NCBI RefSeq assembly: GCF_019916085.1
Contig: NZ_CP049834.1
Location: 713,501-777,500 of the forward strand
Length of the DNA: 64,000 nt
Direction: 5' to 3'
Origin: Aquirufa lenticrescens
Lineage (GTDB): Bacteria; Bacteroidota; Bacteroidia; Cytophagales; Spirosomataceae
Positions 8,930-16,812 of the stretch are shown here, in pieces. Positions within the stretch are counted from its first letter, which is position 1; each line of letters begins with the position of its first letter. The notes beneath the pieces were generated by a model. The model saw only the letters and a list, made by a program, of their open reading frames with translations. It made no database searches and was not told the DNA's origin. The translations under genes were made by a program, and so were the position numbers.

Positions 8930-9226
8930 ATGAAAATTCAAGAAAGACCAATCTACCAGTTAGATTCAGATCAACTAGAGTGGGTGTTGACGACTATGTT
9001 GGATAAAAAGTTTGATGAACTACTTCAACGAATCAATATGCCAGAGGTGATTTACACCCGTGATGAAGCAGCAAAGACTCTCGGTGTAAGACCAAATACA
9101 GTTAGCTCTTATATTGACCAAGGGTTATTAATTAATAAAGGTGTAGGTCGTAAGATTTTGATTTCCTCAAAGGAGATTGACCGTCTTTTAAACAAAAAAC
9201 AAGTATCATTTAATCAAGCAGCATAA
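8930..9226 (+). CDS. Excisionase-like helix-turn-helix protein
   Basis: 98 residues. The C-terminal half (IYTRDEAAKTLGVRPNTVSSYIDQGLL, then GRKILISSKEIDRLL) is a classic HTH_17/MerR-type winged helix as in excisionases of Bacteroidota elements. Its stop codon overlaps the integrase start by one base (TAATG), so the two are translationally coupled. The likely job is directing excision or regulating the integrase. Confidence 0.8.
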   Translation: MKIQERPIYQLDSDQLEWVLTTMLDKKFDELLQRINMPEVIYTRDEAAKTLGVRPNTVSSYIDQGLLINKGVGRKILISSKEIDRLLNKKQVSFNQAA

Positions 9227-10515
9227 TGGCAGTTACATTTTTTATTAAATCAAAAACTAAAGAAAAATCATCAGTTGGGGTATCAATCAACTTCGATGGA
9301 ATGGATCGTATCGTCTTAACCTTACCAAATCTACAGGTCAGCCCTAAAGAATGGGATAATGGAGGTATGAAGTTGACGAGAGGTAAACAAGAGAACTCAT
9401 ACATTCAGAGTGACCTCAATGAGTTCCAAAACAAGGTTGACAGATTCTATCGTGAATTCAGACGTGTAAATGAATCTAATCCAACCAAGGAGGATATCGT
9501 TACCTATTTGAAGTCTGATACAAAGTTGGAGGATTACTTCAAACCCAAGAACACCATTTTGATGATACCATTGATTTTGAAGACAATTAAGGAACGTGAG
9601 ACTGGAGTAGAATTAAACAATGGGAAACGTTTCGAACGTGGAACTATTGATAACTATGAGTCGTTGATTCGTGAATTCGAGCGTTTCCAAAAGTATCGCA
9701 AGAAGGGTATTACAAATGTTGAAATCGTGACACGCGAATTCATTTTAAGTTTTGAGAATTACCTTACAAATGTGATGAATTTGAAATTGAACACAGTTGG
9801 TGACCGTTTGAAGAATTTGAAGACATTCCTCTCATTATATTCCAAACGTGGATTTTTGCCACACAATCCATTTATTAAGTACAGTATCAAGATACCCAAA
9901 GAACCATCTACAAGTATTGCTTTGGACAATGATGAGTTGAAAGATATGTATGAGTTAAATCTTTCTGATAACCCTCACCGTGAACTTATTCGTGACCAGT
10001 TTTTAGTTCTCTGTTGGACAGGTCTTCGTATCTCAGACTTCTCACAGTTTAATTCATTTGAAAGAGGGGATGATGAAATTATTACCCTACATAATAAGAA
10101 GACTGGGTCAGAAATTCATATTCCTATCTTTCCAATGGCTAAGCGTATTTTGGACAAGTACAATGGTCGTTTCCCTAAGATGGTCAACGAGCAGACTATG
10201 AACGAGGAAATTAAGGAGATTGGAAAGTTGGTCCCTGGTCTTAATCGTTCAATTCAGATTAAGTATACAAAGGGTGGGATCGAGATTAAAGAGACTTTAA
10301 AACGTTACCAATTGTTAGTTCTTCATTGTGCTAGACGCACTTTGGCTACTAAATTGGTTATGGAATTAGGAATCGATTTGAAGACTGTGTGTTTGATTAC
10401 AGGGCATAAGTCAATTGTTACTTTAGAGATATACCTGAAACACAATAATAAGAATGCGTTGACTGGGGTGATTGAAAAAGTGAGAGAGCTTGAGCAAAGA
10501 TTGATTTCTGTTTAG
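9226..10515 (+). CDS. Tyrosine recombinase/integrase
   Basis: 429 residues with the three-part layout of Bacteroidota element integrases: an arm-binding N-terminal domain (residues 1-100), a SAM-like core-binding domain (about 110-215) and a catalytic domain. Catalytic residues visible are R268 (WTGLRIS), K291/K292 (NKKTG), H367 and R370 (LHCARRT), H394 (TGHKS) and the nucleophile Y403 (LEIYLK). All are intact, so the enzyme should be functional. It lies at the right end of the accessory gene run, about 900 bp from the 60-bp direct repeat, as expected for an integrase near its attachment site. Confidence 0.95.
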   Translation: MAVTFFIKSKTKEKSSVGVSINFDGMDRIVLTLPNLQVSPKEWDNGGMKLTRGKQENSYIQSDLNEFQNKVDRFYREFRRVNESNPTKEDIVTYLKSDTKLEDYFKPKNTILMIPLILKTIKERETGVELNNGKRFERGTIDNYESLIREFERFQKYRKKGITNVEIVTREFILSFENYLTNVMNLKLNTVGDRLKNLKTFLSLYSKRGFLPHNPFIKYSIKIPKEPSTSIALDNDELKDMYELNLSDNPHRELIRDQFLVLCWTGLRISDFSQFNSFERGDDEIITLHNKKTGSEIHIPIFPMAKRILDKYNGRFPKMVNEQTMNEEIKEIGKLVPGLNRSIQIKYTKGGIEIKETLKRYQLLVLHCARRTLATKLVMELGIDLKTVCLITGHKSIVTLEIYLKHNNKNALTGVIEKVRELEQRLISV

Positions 10516-10550
10516 TTATTGTTTATGTTTATTTTTAGTATATGTGTATT

Positions 10551-10579
10551 AAACCCTTCTGGTTCTAATGGAAGGGTTT
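10551..10579. terminator. Bidirectional terminator after integrase
   Basis: AAACCCTTC (10551-10559) and GAAGGGTTT (10571-10579) form a 9-bp stem with an 11-nt loop, flanked by A- and T-rich sequence. It overlaps the stop codon of the convergent unknown gene at 10565. Confidence 0.7.
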
Positions 10580-11323
10580 ATTGTTAATTAATTCTTTTAT
10601 CTCCCTAATCTCATTAAGTAATTCATATTGCATATACCTAAATTTCCTTGCCTCACTAAGAGGCTCATCTTCAAATTCTTTATTATTTATATTGGTGATT
10701 GAGTTTTCTGTTCTTTTTTTTGATGAATTCATTATTTTAGAATCTATCAATGTGATGATTTCATCTACAAGCTGAATCGATTCTGAGGAGATGAAATGTC
10801 TTTTTCTAAATAATATTGTTTTCTTGAATCTGTTTAATTCTTTTTCCAGTATACTTTTATCATCACTTTTCTCAAATTTATATGTTCTTGAAAAACGTAA
10901 TAGATTTGCGATTGAGCGACTTAAATTATCTTCTGGGAAAGAGTCACAATGGTTATCAAATGCCAAAAATATTTGGTCGCTTAATTCACCCATTTTTAGG
11001 AGTTTATAAAAGAAACTTTTTTGCCAGCCAAATATGTTTTTACCAATTTTTTCATTTGTCCATTTTTTATTTTGGGAATTCATCCATTCCTTACCTTCAT
11101 CTGACTTGAACCATTCAACTGTTTTTGCTACAATTTTTGACAGAATTATGGAGTTGTAATATTTCCGTTTTTGTGCATTTGGAGCATTGATAGAATTAAC
11201 CAAACCACTTATTTCGGAAAAGTCATTATTCAAGGTTATACTATCTTGAATTTCTTCAAAATTGAAATTTTCACCAGACTTTATTTTATCTAAAATCAGG
11301 TTAATAATCTGGTCTTTTTTCAT
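10565..11323 (-). CDS. Hypothetical protein at the element edge
   Basis: 252 residues, rich in Lys, Asn, Ile and Ser, with no recognisable domain. The C-terminal third (EPLSEARKFRYMQYELLNEIREIKELI) is predicted helical or coiled coil. It points away from the direct repeat toward the integrase and ends inside the integrase terminator. It may be a passenger gene of the element; function unknown. Confidence 0.55.
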   Translation of the reverse strand: MKKDQIINLILDKIKSGENFNFEEIQDSITLNNDFSEISGLVNSINAPNAQKRKYYNSIILSKIVAKTVEWFKSDEGKEWMNSQNKKWTNEKIGKNIFGWQKSFFYKLLKMGELSDQIFLAFDNHCDSFPEDNLSRSIANLLRFSRTYKFEKSDDKSILEKELNRFKKTILFRKRHFISSESIQLVDEIITLIDSKIMNSSKKRTENSITNINNKEFEDEPLSEARKFRYMQYELLNEIREIKELINNKPFH

Positions 11324-11422
11324 TGCTCTTAATCGGAACTAGTAAGTTTAATTGAAAATTAATGAAATTGATCGAGAATGTGGTTTTGTTTATTATAAAA
11401 TGAAATTGAAAACTCATCACTA

Positions 11423-11482
11423 GCTACCCACTCTGCTACTCCTGCCCTAAAATAAAATAAACCACCTCGTTTGAGGTGGTTT
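11423..11482. repeat. 60-bp direct repeat copy A (putative att site, contains terminator)
   Basis: 57 of 60 bases match the copy at 13155-13214. The right part is a strong hairpin (AAACCACCTC / GAGGTGGTTT, 10-bp stem, GTTT loop). The left part (CTACCCACT, CTGCTACTCCTGCC) is shared non-hairpin sequence. Because identity extends well beyond the hairpin, this is a duplicated segment and not two independent terminators. Its place between the integrase gene and the tRNA suggests an attachment-site duplication. Confidence 0.7.
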
Positions 11483-11500
11483 ATTAAGTAAAAGTTCGGG

Positions 11501-12265
11501 CTAAAACTCACTCCCATATTTTTGAATAAGTAATTTATTTAATTGCACACACTCCTTCCGTAATTCGATTAATTGCGCATTTATGTATTTGGTTGTGTTC
11601 ACAGGGGCAATGCCTAAATTAACCAATTCGTTTATATCATCCACTGATTTTAAATGAAGAGGTCGAACACTGTCAGGTACCTCAAATCTTCTAAAATTGA
11701 AGGTTTTAGTGTTCTTTAATTTTTGATTCATATTCATTTCCTGAACCGTAACGGCATCCAATACGGAATTCGTTTTCATCCGAAAGTAAGTTAAATTCAG
11801 GTCCATACTTTCTTGTAGTGTTTCGGTATTTGCCACTCGAATTTCAATTACTTGAAGTTGTTGGATGATTTCATCATCTTCTACTAGGCGTAATCCTCCA
11901 GCATTTTTTAATTGCTCTAAACCATTTTTGGAATGTTGAAAAAAGGTTCTCAATGCTAAGGTTTTTACTAAAAAATAGAATTTTGGTAAGTCATTTGATA
12001 CTCCCGTATCATATAATTTCGCCAATTCATCGCCATATTGTTGTTTTTGAACATTGAATGATATGACATTATCAATTTCTTTAATATCTCTTTCTAAATC
12101 TAAATGGATATTTTTCAAAAACTGAATCTCTCTATGTTTTTCAATTTGATGCTCTCTTAAATTCTCTGCAAAGAATCCTAAAGTTACCGCTGCAAAGAGC
12201 ATCAAAAATTCTGATATATATTCCTTCCACTTTTTAGGGTGATGCGAATGATGATGTACTTCCAT
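11501..12265 (-). CDS. Membrane-anchored protein of unknown function (MEVHHH-type)
   Basis: 254 residues. The N-terminus is His-rich (MEVHHHSHHPKKWKEY) and runs into one transmembrane segment (FLMLFAAVTLGFFAENL, about 20-36), followed by a long helical region. The same N-terminal pattern recurs in a widespread Bacteroidota family annotated as hypothetical (DUF6090-like, from memory). The orientation is probably inner-membrane anchored. It lies inside the two direct repeats with the lipoprotein gene and may be a passenger. Copy A ends 19 bp after its stop and serves as its terminator. Confidence 0.6.
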   Translation of the reverse strand: MEVHHHSHHPKKWKEYISEFLMLFAAVTLGFFAENLREHQIEKHREIQFLKNIHLDLERDIKEIDNVISFNVQKQQYGDELAKLYDTGVSNDLPKFYFLVKTLALRTFFQHSKNGLEQLKNAGGLRLVEDDEIIQQLQVIEIRVANTETLQESMDLNLTYFRMKTNSVLDAVTVQEMNMNQKLKNTKTFNFRRFEVPDSVRPLHLKSVDDINELVNLGIAPVNTTKYINAQLIELRKECVQLNKLLIQKYGSEF

Positions 12266-12364
12266 AGGTAATAAGTTAATGTTAAGTTGAATAGCTCGAA
12301 AATTAGTAAAAATATATGAGTTGGAGGAATTATATTAATTTTAGATTCAGAAACTTAAATTAGA

Positions 12365-13108
12365 ATGGATATGAAAATGAGCGTAGGTTTAATCTGCTTA
12401 TTATTTCTACAAATGAGTTGTTCGACAATTAAAAATGGAGAAAGCTGGAAAATGCGACCAGAAGATAAAACCATCGGATTGACACTTCTTTGGAATCTTC
12501 CTGAAGCAAAGATTCGGGAAATAGTACCTCCTAATCAAATTCCTCGAATTCAAAATGGTACTGGAGTCCTGATGCTTTTTTTGTGTAGTACAGACACTTA
12601 TTATATCGGGAAGAAGGAATACGGTCATTTGGGTGTCGCACATCTTATTGTCCCTTTAGAAAATGAGATTTCAATTCCAGAAACGATTGGGTTGAAAAAT
12701 CAAGCTATTATAAGAGGTTTAGATCAAAAAGGTTTTGGAGTACAATTTGGTGATGTTAGACTTCGGTTAGAAGAAAAGGGTGATTGGGTTGATGTGGAAG
12801 GCGATATTATTTTAGAGAAAGGTGAAATGCACTTTTCTGGTCGAGCCGAAAATAAGAAAGGGAATCAAGTTTCTTTAGCGAATACTACGTTAGTTGGAAA
12901 GAATTTGCAAGAAGACGTTTTGAGTGGGCCAGAGTTTTATCAACCCATTAGCTTTAAATCAATCACAGTAAATCAAAAAGGCGAGAATTGGATTCAAAAA
13001 TATGATTTAACTAGTGTACCCAATCGTATCTGGGTGAATGTGTATTTTGGAGTGGATTTTAAATACTTAAATCTTCGACCGAGTCGTATGAAATCTCATA
13101 CGCATTAG
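12365..13108 (+). CDS. Hypothetical lipoprotein
   Basis: 247 residues with a lipoprotein signal (MKMSVGLICLLFLQMSC, lipobox cysteine at about residue 19). The mature part has beta-rich sequence and no domain that I know. The start may be the ATG at 12365 or the third codon. It is divergent from the His-rich membrane protein across a 100-bp promoter region. It ends about 45 bp before repeat copy B, which supplies a terminator. Confidence 0.65.
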   Translation: MDMKMSVGLICLLFLQMSCSTIKNGESWKMRPEDKTIGLTLLWNLPEAKIREIVPPNQIPRIQNGTGVLMLFLCSTDTYYIGKKEYGHLGVAHLIVPLENEISIPETIGLKNQAIIRGLDQKGFGVQFGDVRLRLEEKGDWVDVEGDIILEKGEMHFSGRAENKKGNQVSLANTTLVGKNLQEDVLSGPEFYQPISFKSITVNQKGENWIQKYDLTSVPNRIWVNVYFGVDFKYLNLRPSRMKSHTH

Positions 13109-13154
13109 ACTTTGTTTAATTTAAAACAATCTGTCATCTGAAATCCCCTCTCGT

Positions 13155-13214
13155 GCTACCCACTTTGCTACTCCTGCCGTAAAATAAAAAAAACCACCTC
13201 GTTTGAGGTGGTTT
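13155..13214. repeat. 60-bp direct repeat copy B, adjacent to tRNA-Val
   Basis: Partner of 11423-11482, with three mismatches. Its hairpin (13191-13214) lies immediately downstream of the minus-strand tRNA-Val, so it is the natural tRNA terminator. The repeat ends 3 bp from the tRNA 3' end. Tyrosine integrases favour tRNA 3' regions, so this copy is the likely chromosomal attachment site. Confidence 0.7.
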
Positions 13215-13217
13215 CTG

Positions 13218-13292
13218 TGGTCCCACTAGGATTCGAACCTAGGACCCCCTGCTTGTAAGGCAGGTGCTCTGAACCAGCTGAGCTATAGGACC
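13218..13292 (-). tRNA. tRNA-Val (anticodon TAC)
   Basis: A 75-nt cloverleaf reads on the minus strand. The acceptor stem GGTCCTA pairs with TGGGACC (one G-T wobble), with discriminator A. The D-arm (GCTCAGCTGGTTCAGAGC), an anticodon stem CCTGC/GCAGG with loop CTTACAA (anticodon TAC) and the T-arm GTTCGAATC are all present. CCA is not fully encoded. Confidence 0.97.
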
Positions 13293-13391
13293 ATTTCGTT
13301 GAATTGGTTTGCAAATATCTTATTTTATTTTAAAATATGCAAGTCTGGGTTTGAAAAAAGTTGATAAATTTTGTCTCAGAGGCCCTTTTCT

Positions 13392-13422
13392 TTGATTATC
13401 TGCCTGAAACACACCATCTTTG
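13392..13422 (+). promoter_or_regulatory. Bacteroidota-type promoter for terC
   Basis: TTG (13392-13394), then 20 bp, then CATCTTTG (13415-13422), one base off the TAnnTTTG consensus. It places the transcript start around 13428 and supports translation from the ATG at 13441, not from the upstream in-frame TTG at 13420, which lies inside the -7 box. Confidence 0.5.
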
Positions 13423-13440
13423 CGGCAGAAAAATATTTTT

Positions 13441-14253
13441 ATGGAATCATTGCTTTCGGTAGATAGTATTGTCAGTTTATTGACATTGACGTTTTTGGAG
13501 ATCGTATTAGGGATCGATAATATCATCTTTATTTCGATTACGGCCTCCCGCTTACCTAAAGAGGAGCAGGGCAAGGCGCGCAATATCGGTCTTTTGCTGG
13601 CGATGGTTTTCCGCATTATCCTGTTGTTCGGGATCTCGGTCTTGATTTCGCTGCAGCAACCCTTCACGCACATCGACTATCCGTGGCTGAAGGCCGCACC
13701 GTCTGGCCAGGCGATCATCCTCTTTGTGGGTGGCTTGTTCCTACTCTATAAAGCGACGAATGAAATCTTCCAAAAGCTAGAAGGCGAGGAGCACGAAGTC
13801 TCCACCACAAAGAAAGCCGTTAATTCAGTGGCCAAAGTCGTAACCCAAATCGCCCTCATCAACCTCGTCTTCTCCATAGACTCCATCTTAACGGCCATAG
13901 GACTAACCGATTACATGCCGGTGATGATCATCGCCGTCGTCGTATCTGCCTTAATCATGATGGGATTCTCAGGCCCTGTAGGCCGCTTTGTGAACAATCA
14001 CCCGTCCTTACAGGTTTTGGGGCTATCCTTCTTAATCATGATCGGTTTCATGCTGATCGCAGAAGCGAGCCACGATTCTGAACTAACCATCCTAGGCAAC
14101 TCCATAGGCCAGATCCCTAAGGGCTACCTCTACTTCTCTATCGCATTCTCCCTATTCGTAGAATTCATCAACATCCAGATGCGCAAGCGCAGCACGAAGA
14201 AGGTGGAAATAAACGATATGAAGAACCAGGCGGAACGCGAGGGTATCATATAA
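13441..14253 (+). CDS. TerC family integral membrane protein
   Basis: 270 residues from the ATG at 13441, with about seven hydrophobic segments. The first contains the TerC signature FLEIVLGIDNIIFI, and a second FSIDSILTAIGL repeat carries the matching acidic residue in the later half. The family is linked to metal ion handling (manganese, tellurite resistance) at the membrane. Start choice rests on the promoter overlap and on alignment of MESLLSVDS with family N-termini. The gene ends in a strong terminator. Confidence 0.9.
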   Translation: MESLLSVDSIVSLLTLTFLEIVLGIDNIIFISITASRLPKEEQGKARNIGLLLAMVFRIILLFGISVLISLQQPFTHIDYPWLKAAPSGQAIILFVGGLFLLYKATNEIFQKLEGEEHEVSTTKKAVNSVAKVVTQIALINLVFSIDSILTAIGLTDYMPVMIIAVVVSALIMMGFSGPVGRFVNNHPSLQVLGLSFLIMIGFMLIAEASHDSELTILGNSIGQIPKGYLYFSIAFSLFVEFINIQMRKRSTKKVEINDMKNQAEREGII

Positions 14254-14255
14254 TT

Positions 14256-14279
14256 AAAAAGCCCCAGAAGGGGCTTTTT
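14256..14279. terminator. Terminator between terC and hepT
   Basis: AAAAAGCCCC (14256-14265) and GGGGCTTTTT (14270-14279) form a 10-bp stem, works in both directions and serves both convergent units. Confidence 0.85.
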
Positions 14280-14292
14280 AATTATATATAGT

Positions 14293-14631
14293 TTATTCAC
14301 CTGATAAGTCTTGAACCTCTTTTTGAAGAATGGGAAGGTGGTTGATAACAATCCCCCAGACAATTTCGTCAGAGACAGAATCGTAGCCATGAATGATTCT
14401 ATTTCTCGTGTCTACTATTTTGCGAGCATTGGTGATTTCAATAGTAGGATCTTTGGCCATAATTCTACTTAAAGCTTCTCCTATGATCTCAATATTTCTT
14501 TCAACCGCTCTTCTAGTGCGAATATCATTTCTGTAACTGGAATATTCTTTGGGGATATCAGTAAAAAAACTATCAATTTCCATGATAGAACTTAATATAT
14601 CGTATAGCCACGCCTTTATCTCAATATCCAT
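14293..14631 (-). CDS. hepT: HepT-like toxin (DUF86)
   Basis: 112 residues from the ATG at 14631. The HEPN RNase motif R-x4-H-x-Y is present as RNRIIHGY (R76, H81, Y83). HepT toxins are HEPN RNases neutralised by the partner MntA nucleotidyltransferase through AMPylation of the Tyr. The reading frame opens nine residues earlier, but MDIEIKAWLYDILSS matches normal family N-termini, and the start overlaps mntA by 11 nt as usual for the pair. Antitoxin first, toxin second. Confidence 0.9.
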   Translation of the reverse strand: MDIEIKAWLYDILSSIMEIDSFFTDIPKEYSSYRNDIRTRRAVERNIEIIGEALSRIMAKDPTIEITNARKIVDTRNRIIHGYDSVSDEIVWGIVINHLPILQKEVQDLSGE

Positions 14632-14923
14632 AAACAAGTTGCTTAGTTTGATTAACAACTTGTTTAAAATAAGGATTCTTGATGGCTTGCGCTTCTAGTA
14701 AATCAATGGGACGATTGAATATTTCTTGTAAGGAGAACTTGAAATCAAAATAATTGTCAGCGTATTCATTGACATCTACATTATCAAAATCGACGAGTAG
14801 ATCAATGTCACTATGAGAGTTGAATTGAGGCGTTAGAACAGAGCCAAAAGCATACAAGCTCTTTACCTTGTGATTCGCACAAAGGGCATTGATTTCATTT
14901 TTGTATGCTGTAAGCGTGTTCAT
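14621..14923 (-). CDS. mntA: MntA-like nucleotidyltransferase antitoxin
   Basis: 100 residues. The minimal nucleotidyltransferase signature G-S-x10-D-x-D is intact (G27, S28, D39, D41 in FGSVLTPQFNSHSDIDLL). MntA proteins transfer AMP to the HepT toxin and block it. Together with the overlapping hepT gene it forms a complete HepT-MntA module inserted between core genes. Confidence 0.9.
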   Translation of the reverse strand: MNTLTAYKNEINALCANHKVKSLYAFGSVLTPQFNSHSDIDLLVDFDNVDVNEYADNYFDFKFSLQEIFNRPIDLLEAQAIKNPYFKQVVNQTKQLVYGY

Positions 14924-14970
14924 AATTGGAATTAGAACGTAAACTTAACCTAAATCAATGCCGAAGCAAA

Positions 14971-15384
14971 CTATTTAATACTTTTCGCAATTGCTAGCAG
15001 CTCTTTTGCGCCACCCTGCGGCAGGCCTAAGACTTTCTTCTTCACCTTGCCTGAGGCATCTAAAAAGAAGACCGTAGGATAACCCTCTAATGGATACATA
15101 TTCGCTAAGGCTGGGCCTTCTCCCGCTTCCATGTCCACCCCGATAGATACGAAGTGTTCGTTAATGTAAGCGCCTAATTCTGGGTTAGGGAATACCTTTG
15201 ACTTTAATACCTTACAAGGACCACACCAAGTCGTATACGCATCGAACATGATGCCTTTGTTCTCTTTCTTGGCTTTGGCCATCGCCTGTCTGAAAGTTCC
15301 TTCGAAGAAACGTACACCAGCTGGCTCGTCTTGCGCAGTTGTGGTTAACGAGATGGCTAATAGGGCAATTAGTAGGTATTTCAT
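14971..15384 (-). CDS. Periplasmic thioredoxin-like protein
   Basis: 137 residues. A signal peptide (MKYLLIALLAISLTTTAQ) precedes a thioredoxin fold with active site WCGPCK (C54, C57) and the cis-proline segment EGYPTVFF. The short length and DUF255/thioredoxin_7-like start fit a secreted disulfide reductase. The target is unknown. Confidence 0.85.
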   Translation of the reverse strand: MKYLLIALLAISLTTTAQDEPAGVRFFEGTFRQAMAKAKKENKGIMFDAYTTWCGPCKVLKSKVFPNPELGAYINEHFVSIGVDMEAGEGPALANMYPLEGYPTVFFLDASGKVKKKVLGLPQGGAKELLAIAKSIK

Positions 15385-15398
15385 AACATTATTGTTTT

Positions 15399-15586
15399 AA
15401 AGAATAAAGCACAAAGCATAAAGAATAAAGATGGTTAAAAATGAGCCTTCGGCATCATTTTTAGACTTTAGTTATAAAAACACTTCTGAATTTATCCCCG
15501 TAGGGGATTCCAACTCTATGCTTTATTCTTTGTGCTTTATGCTTTAATTAAGTGCTTTATGCTTTAATTAATCCTACGGATTAATT
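15399..15586. repeat. Two inverted copies of AAAGCATAAAG-type repeat with mini-hairpins, anchored at dnaN stop
   Basis: On the minus strand the dnaN stop codon TAA (15581-15583) lies inside a 9-bp stem, 3-nt loop hairpin (15566-15586). It is followed by words AAAGCATAAAGCAC and AAAGAATAAAGCATAGAG and a second hairpin ATCCCC-TAC-GGGGAT (about 15493-15507). A related block in plus orientation starts at 15399 (AAAGAATAAAGCACAAAG, AAAGAATAAAGATGG) and leads to a GCC-TTC-GGC hairpin at 15445-15453. The segment 15488-15542 recurs at 48899-48953 with 49 of 55 identical bases. Confidence 0.8.
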
Positions 15587-16705
15587 GTATGAGTTCAACA
15601 TCACCGGCATCACTAACAACAAAATATCCTCATTCTCATCTTGATCCGATGGAATAATCAAACCAGCCTTGTTAGGCTCACTTAATTTGATGTCTACGAA
15701 TTTCGCAGATAAGTTGCTCAATAATTCAGAAACTAATTTCGCGTTGAAACCGATCTCCATGTCTTTTCCTGCGTAGTCGCAAGCAAGTACCTCGTTCGCT
15801 TCGTTTGAGTAATCCAAGTCCTCTGCTGAAAGCGTTAGCTTGTTAGCGGATAGCTTTAAGCGGATTTGGTGGGTTGTTTTGTTTGAGTAGATCGAGATAC
15901 GTTTTACGGAGCTCAAGAACTCTAAACGGTTGATCGTTAAGATCTCGTTGTTTTCTTTCGGGATCGCGTTCTCGTATTCTGGGAAGCGCTCGTCGATGAT
16001 GCGGCAGATAAGCGAGAAGCTTTGGAAGCTGAAGAAAGCGTTTGATGCGCTGAATTCAACCGTTACGTTCGTGTCGTCTGCAGGAAGAGTGGATTTCAAT
16101 AGGGCCAAAGCCTTCTTTGGCAAAATCAAACTACTCTGTGCATCCGGGCGAATGTCATTACGACGGTAACGCACAAGACGGTGACCATCAGTGGCTACGA
16201 AGTTCGTGTGATCGCCCATCATTTGGATTAAAACACCGGTCATCGCTGGACGCATATCGTCGTTTGAAACCGCTAATAAAGTATTTGCGATCGCTTCTCC
16301 TAAAACCATAGAGGTCAAAGAAATCGTTTGATTCTTCGCTACTTCTGGGATACGTGGGAAGTCGATTGGGTTTTCACCTGATAATTTGAAACGACCGTTT
16401 TGAGTCGAGATCTCTGCGCCAAAAGTCGCTTGATCCGCCGAAATCGTCACCGGTTGCTCTGGTAAGCTACGTAAAGTCTCTAACAATAATCGCGCTGGTA
16501 AAGCGATCGATCCGTTTTCGAATCCTTCCACTTCTAAACGCGTCGTCATCACCGTTTGTAAGTCTGATGCCGTTAAGATCAAGGTATTACCCTCTAATTC
16601 CACTAAGATGTTCTCTAAGATAGGAATGATAGGATTGCTAGCAACCACACCATTGATGGCTGATAATTGCTTTAAAAGGACATTAGAGGCTACAAGAAAC
16701 TTCAT
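15581..16705 (-). CDS. dnaN: DNA polymerase III beta subunit (sliding clamp)
   Basis: 374 residues, the normal clamp length, with three repeated clamp folds. Diagnostic segments are NPIIPILENILVE near residue 24-36, FVATDGHRLVRYR in the second domain, and VMPVML at the C-terminal tail. It loads onto primer ends and tethers Pol III to DNA. It is not beside dnaA here, as is usual for Bacteroidota. The gene is preceded by about 100 bp of AT-rich leader, and its 3' end runs into a repeat array. Confidence 0.98.
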   Translation of the reverse strand: MKFLVASNVLLKQLSAINGVVASNPIIPILENILVELEGNTLILTASDLQTVMTTRLEVEGFENGSIALPARLLLETLRSLPEQPVTISADQATFGAEISTQNGRFKLSGENPIDFPRIPEVAKNQTISLTSMVLGEAIANTLLAVSNDDMRPAMTGVLIQMMGDHTNFVATDGHRLVRYRRNDIRPDAQSSLILPKKALALLKSTLPADDTNVTVEFSASNAFFSFQSFSLICRIIDERFPEYENAIPKENNEILTINRLEFLSSVKRISIYSNKTTHQIRLKLSANKLTLSAEDLDYSNEANEVLACDYAGKDMEIGFNAKLVSELLSNLSAKFVDIKLSEPNKAGLIIPSDQDENEDILLLVMPVMLNSYN

Positions 16706-16812
16706 TATATATTAGCTTTATGATACGTGTAAAAGGGTTTTCGACAGGATGCCGTTCAAACCTTGAAGTTAAAATAATTTAAGCTTTCTACCAAAGCTTT
16801 TGGCATATGTAT

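Noticed and set aside
13420-13440. Upstream TTG start for TerC
   Set aside because: It overlaps the -7 promoter box and adds residues not seen in the family.
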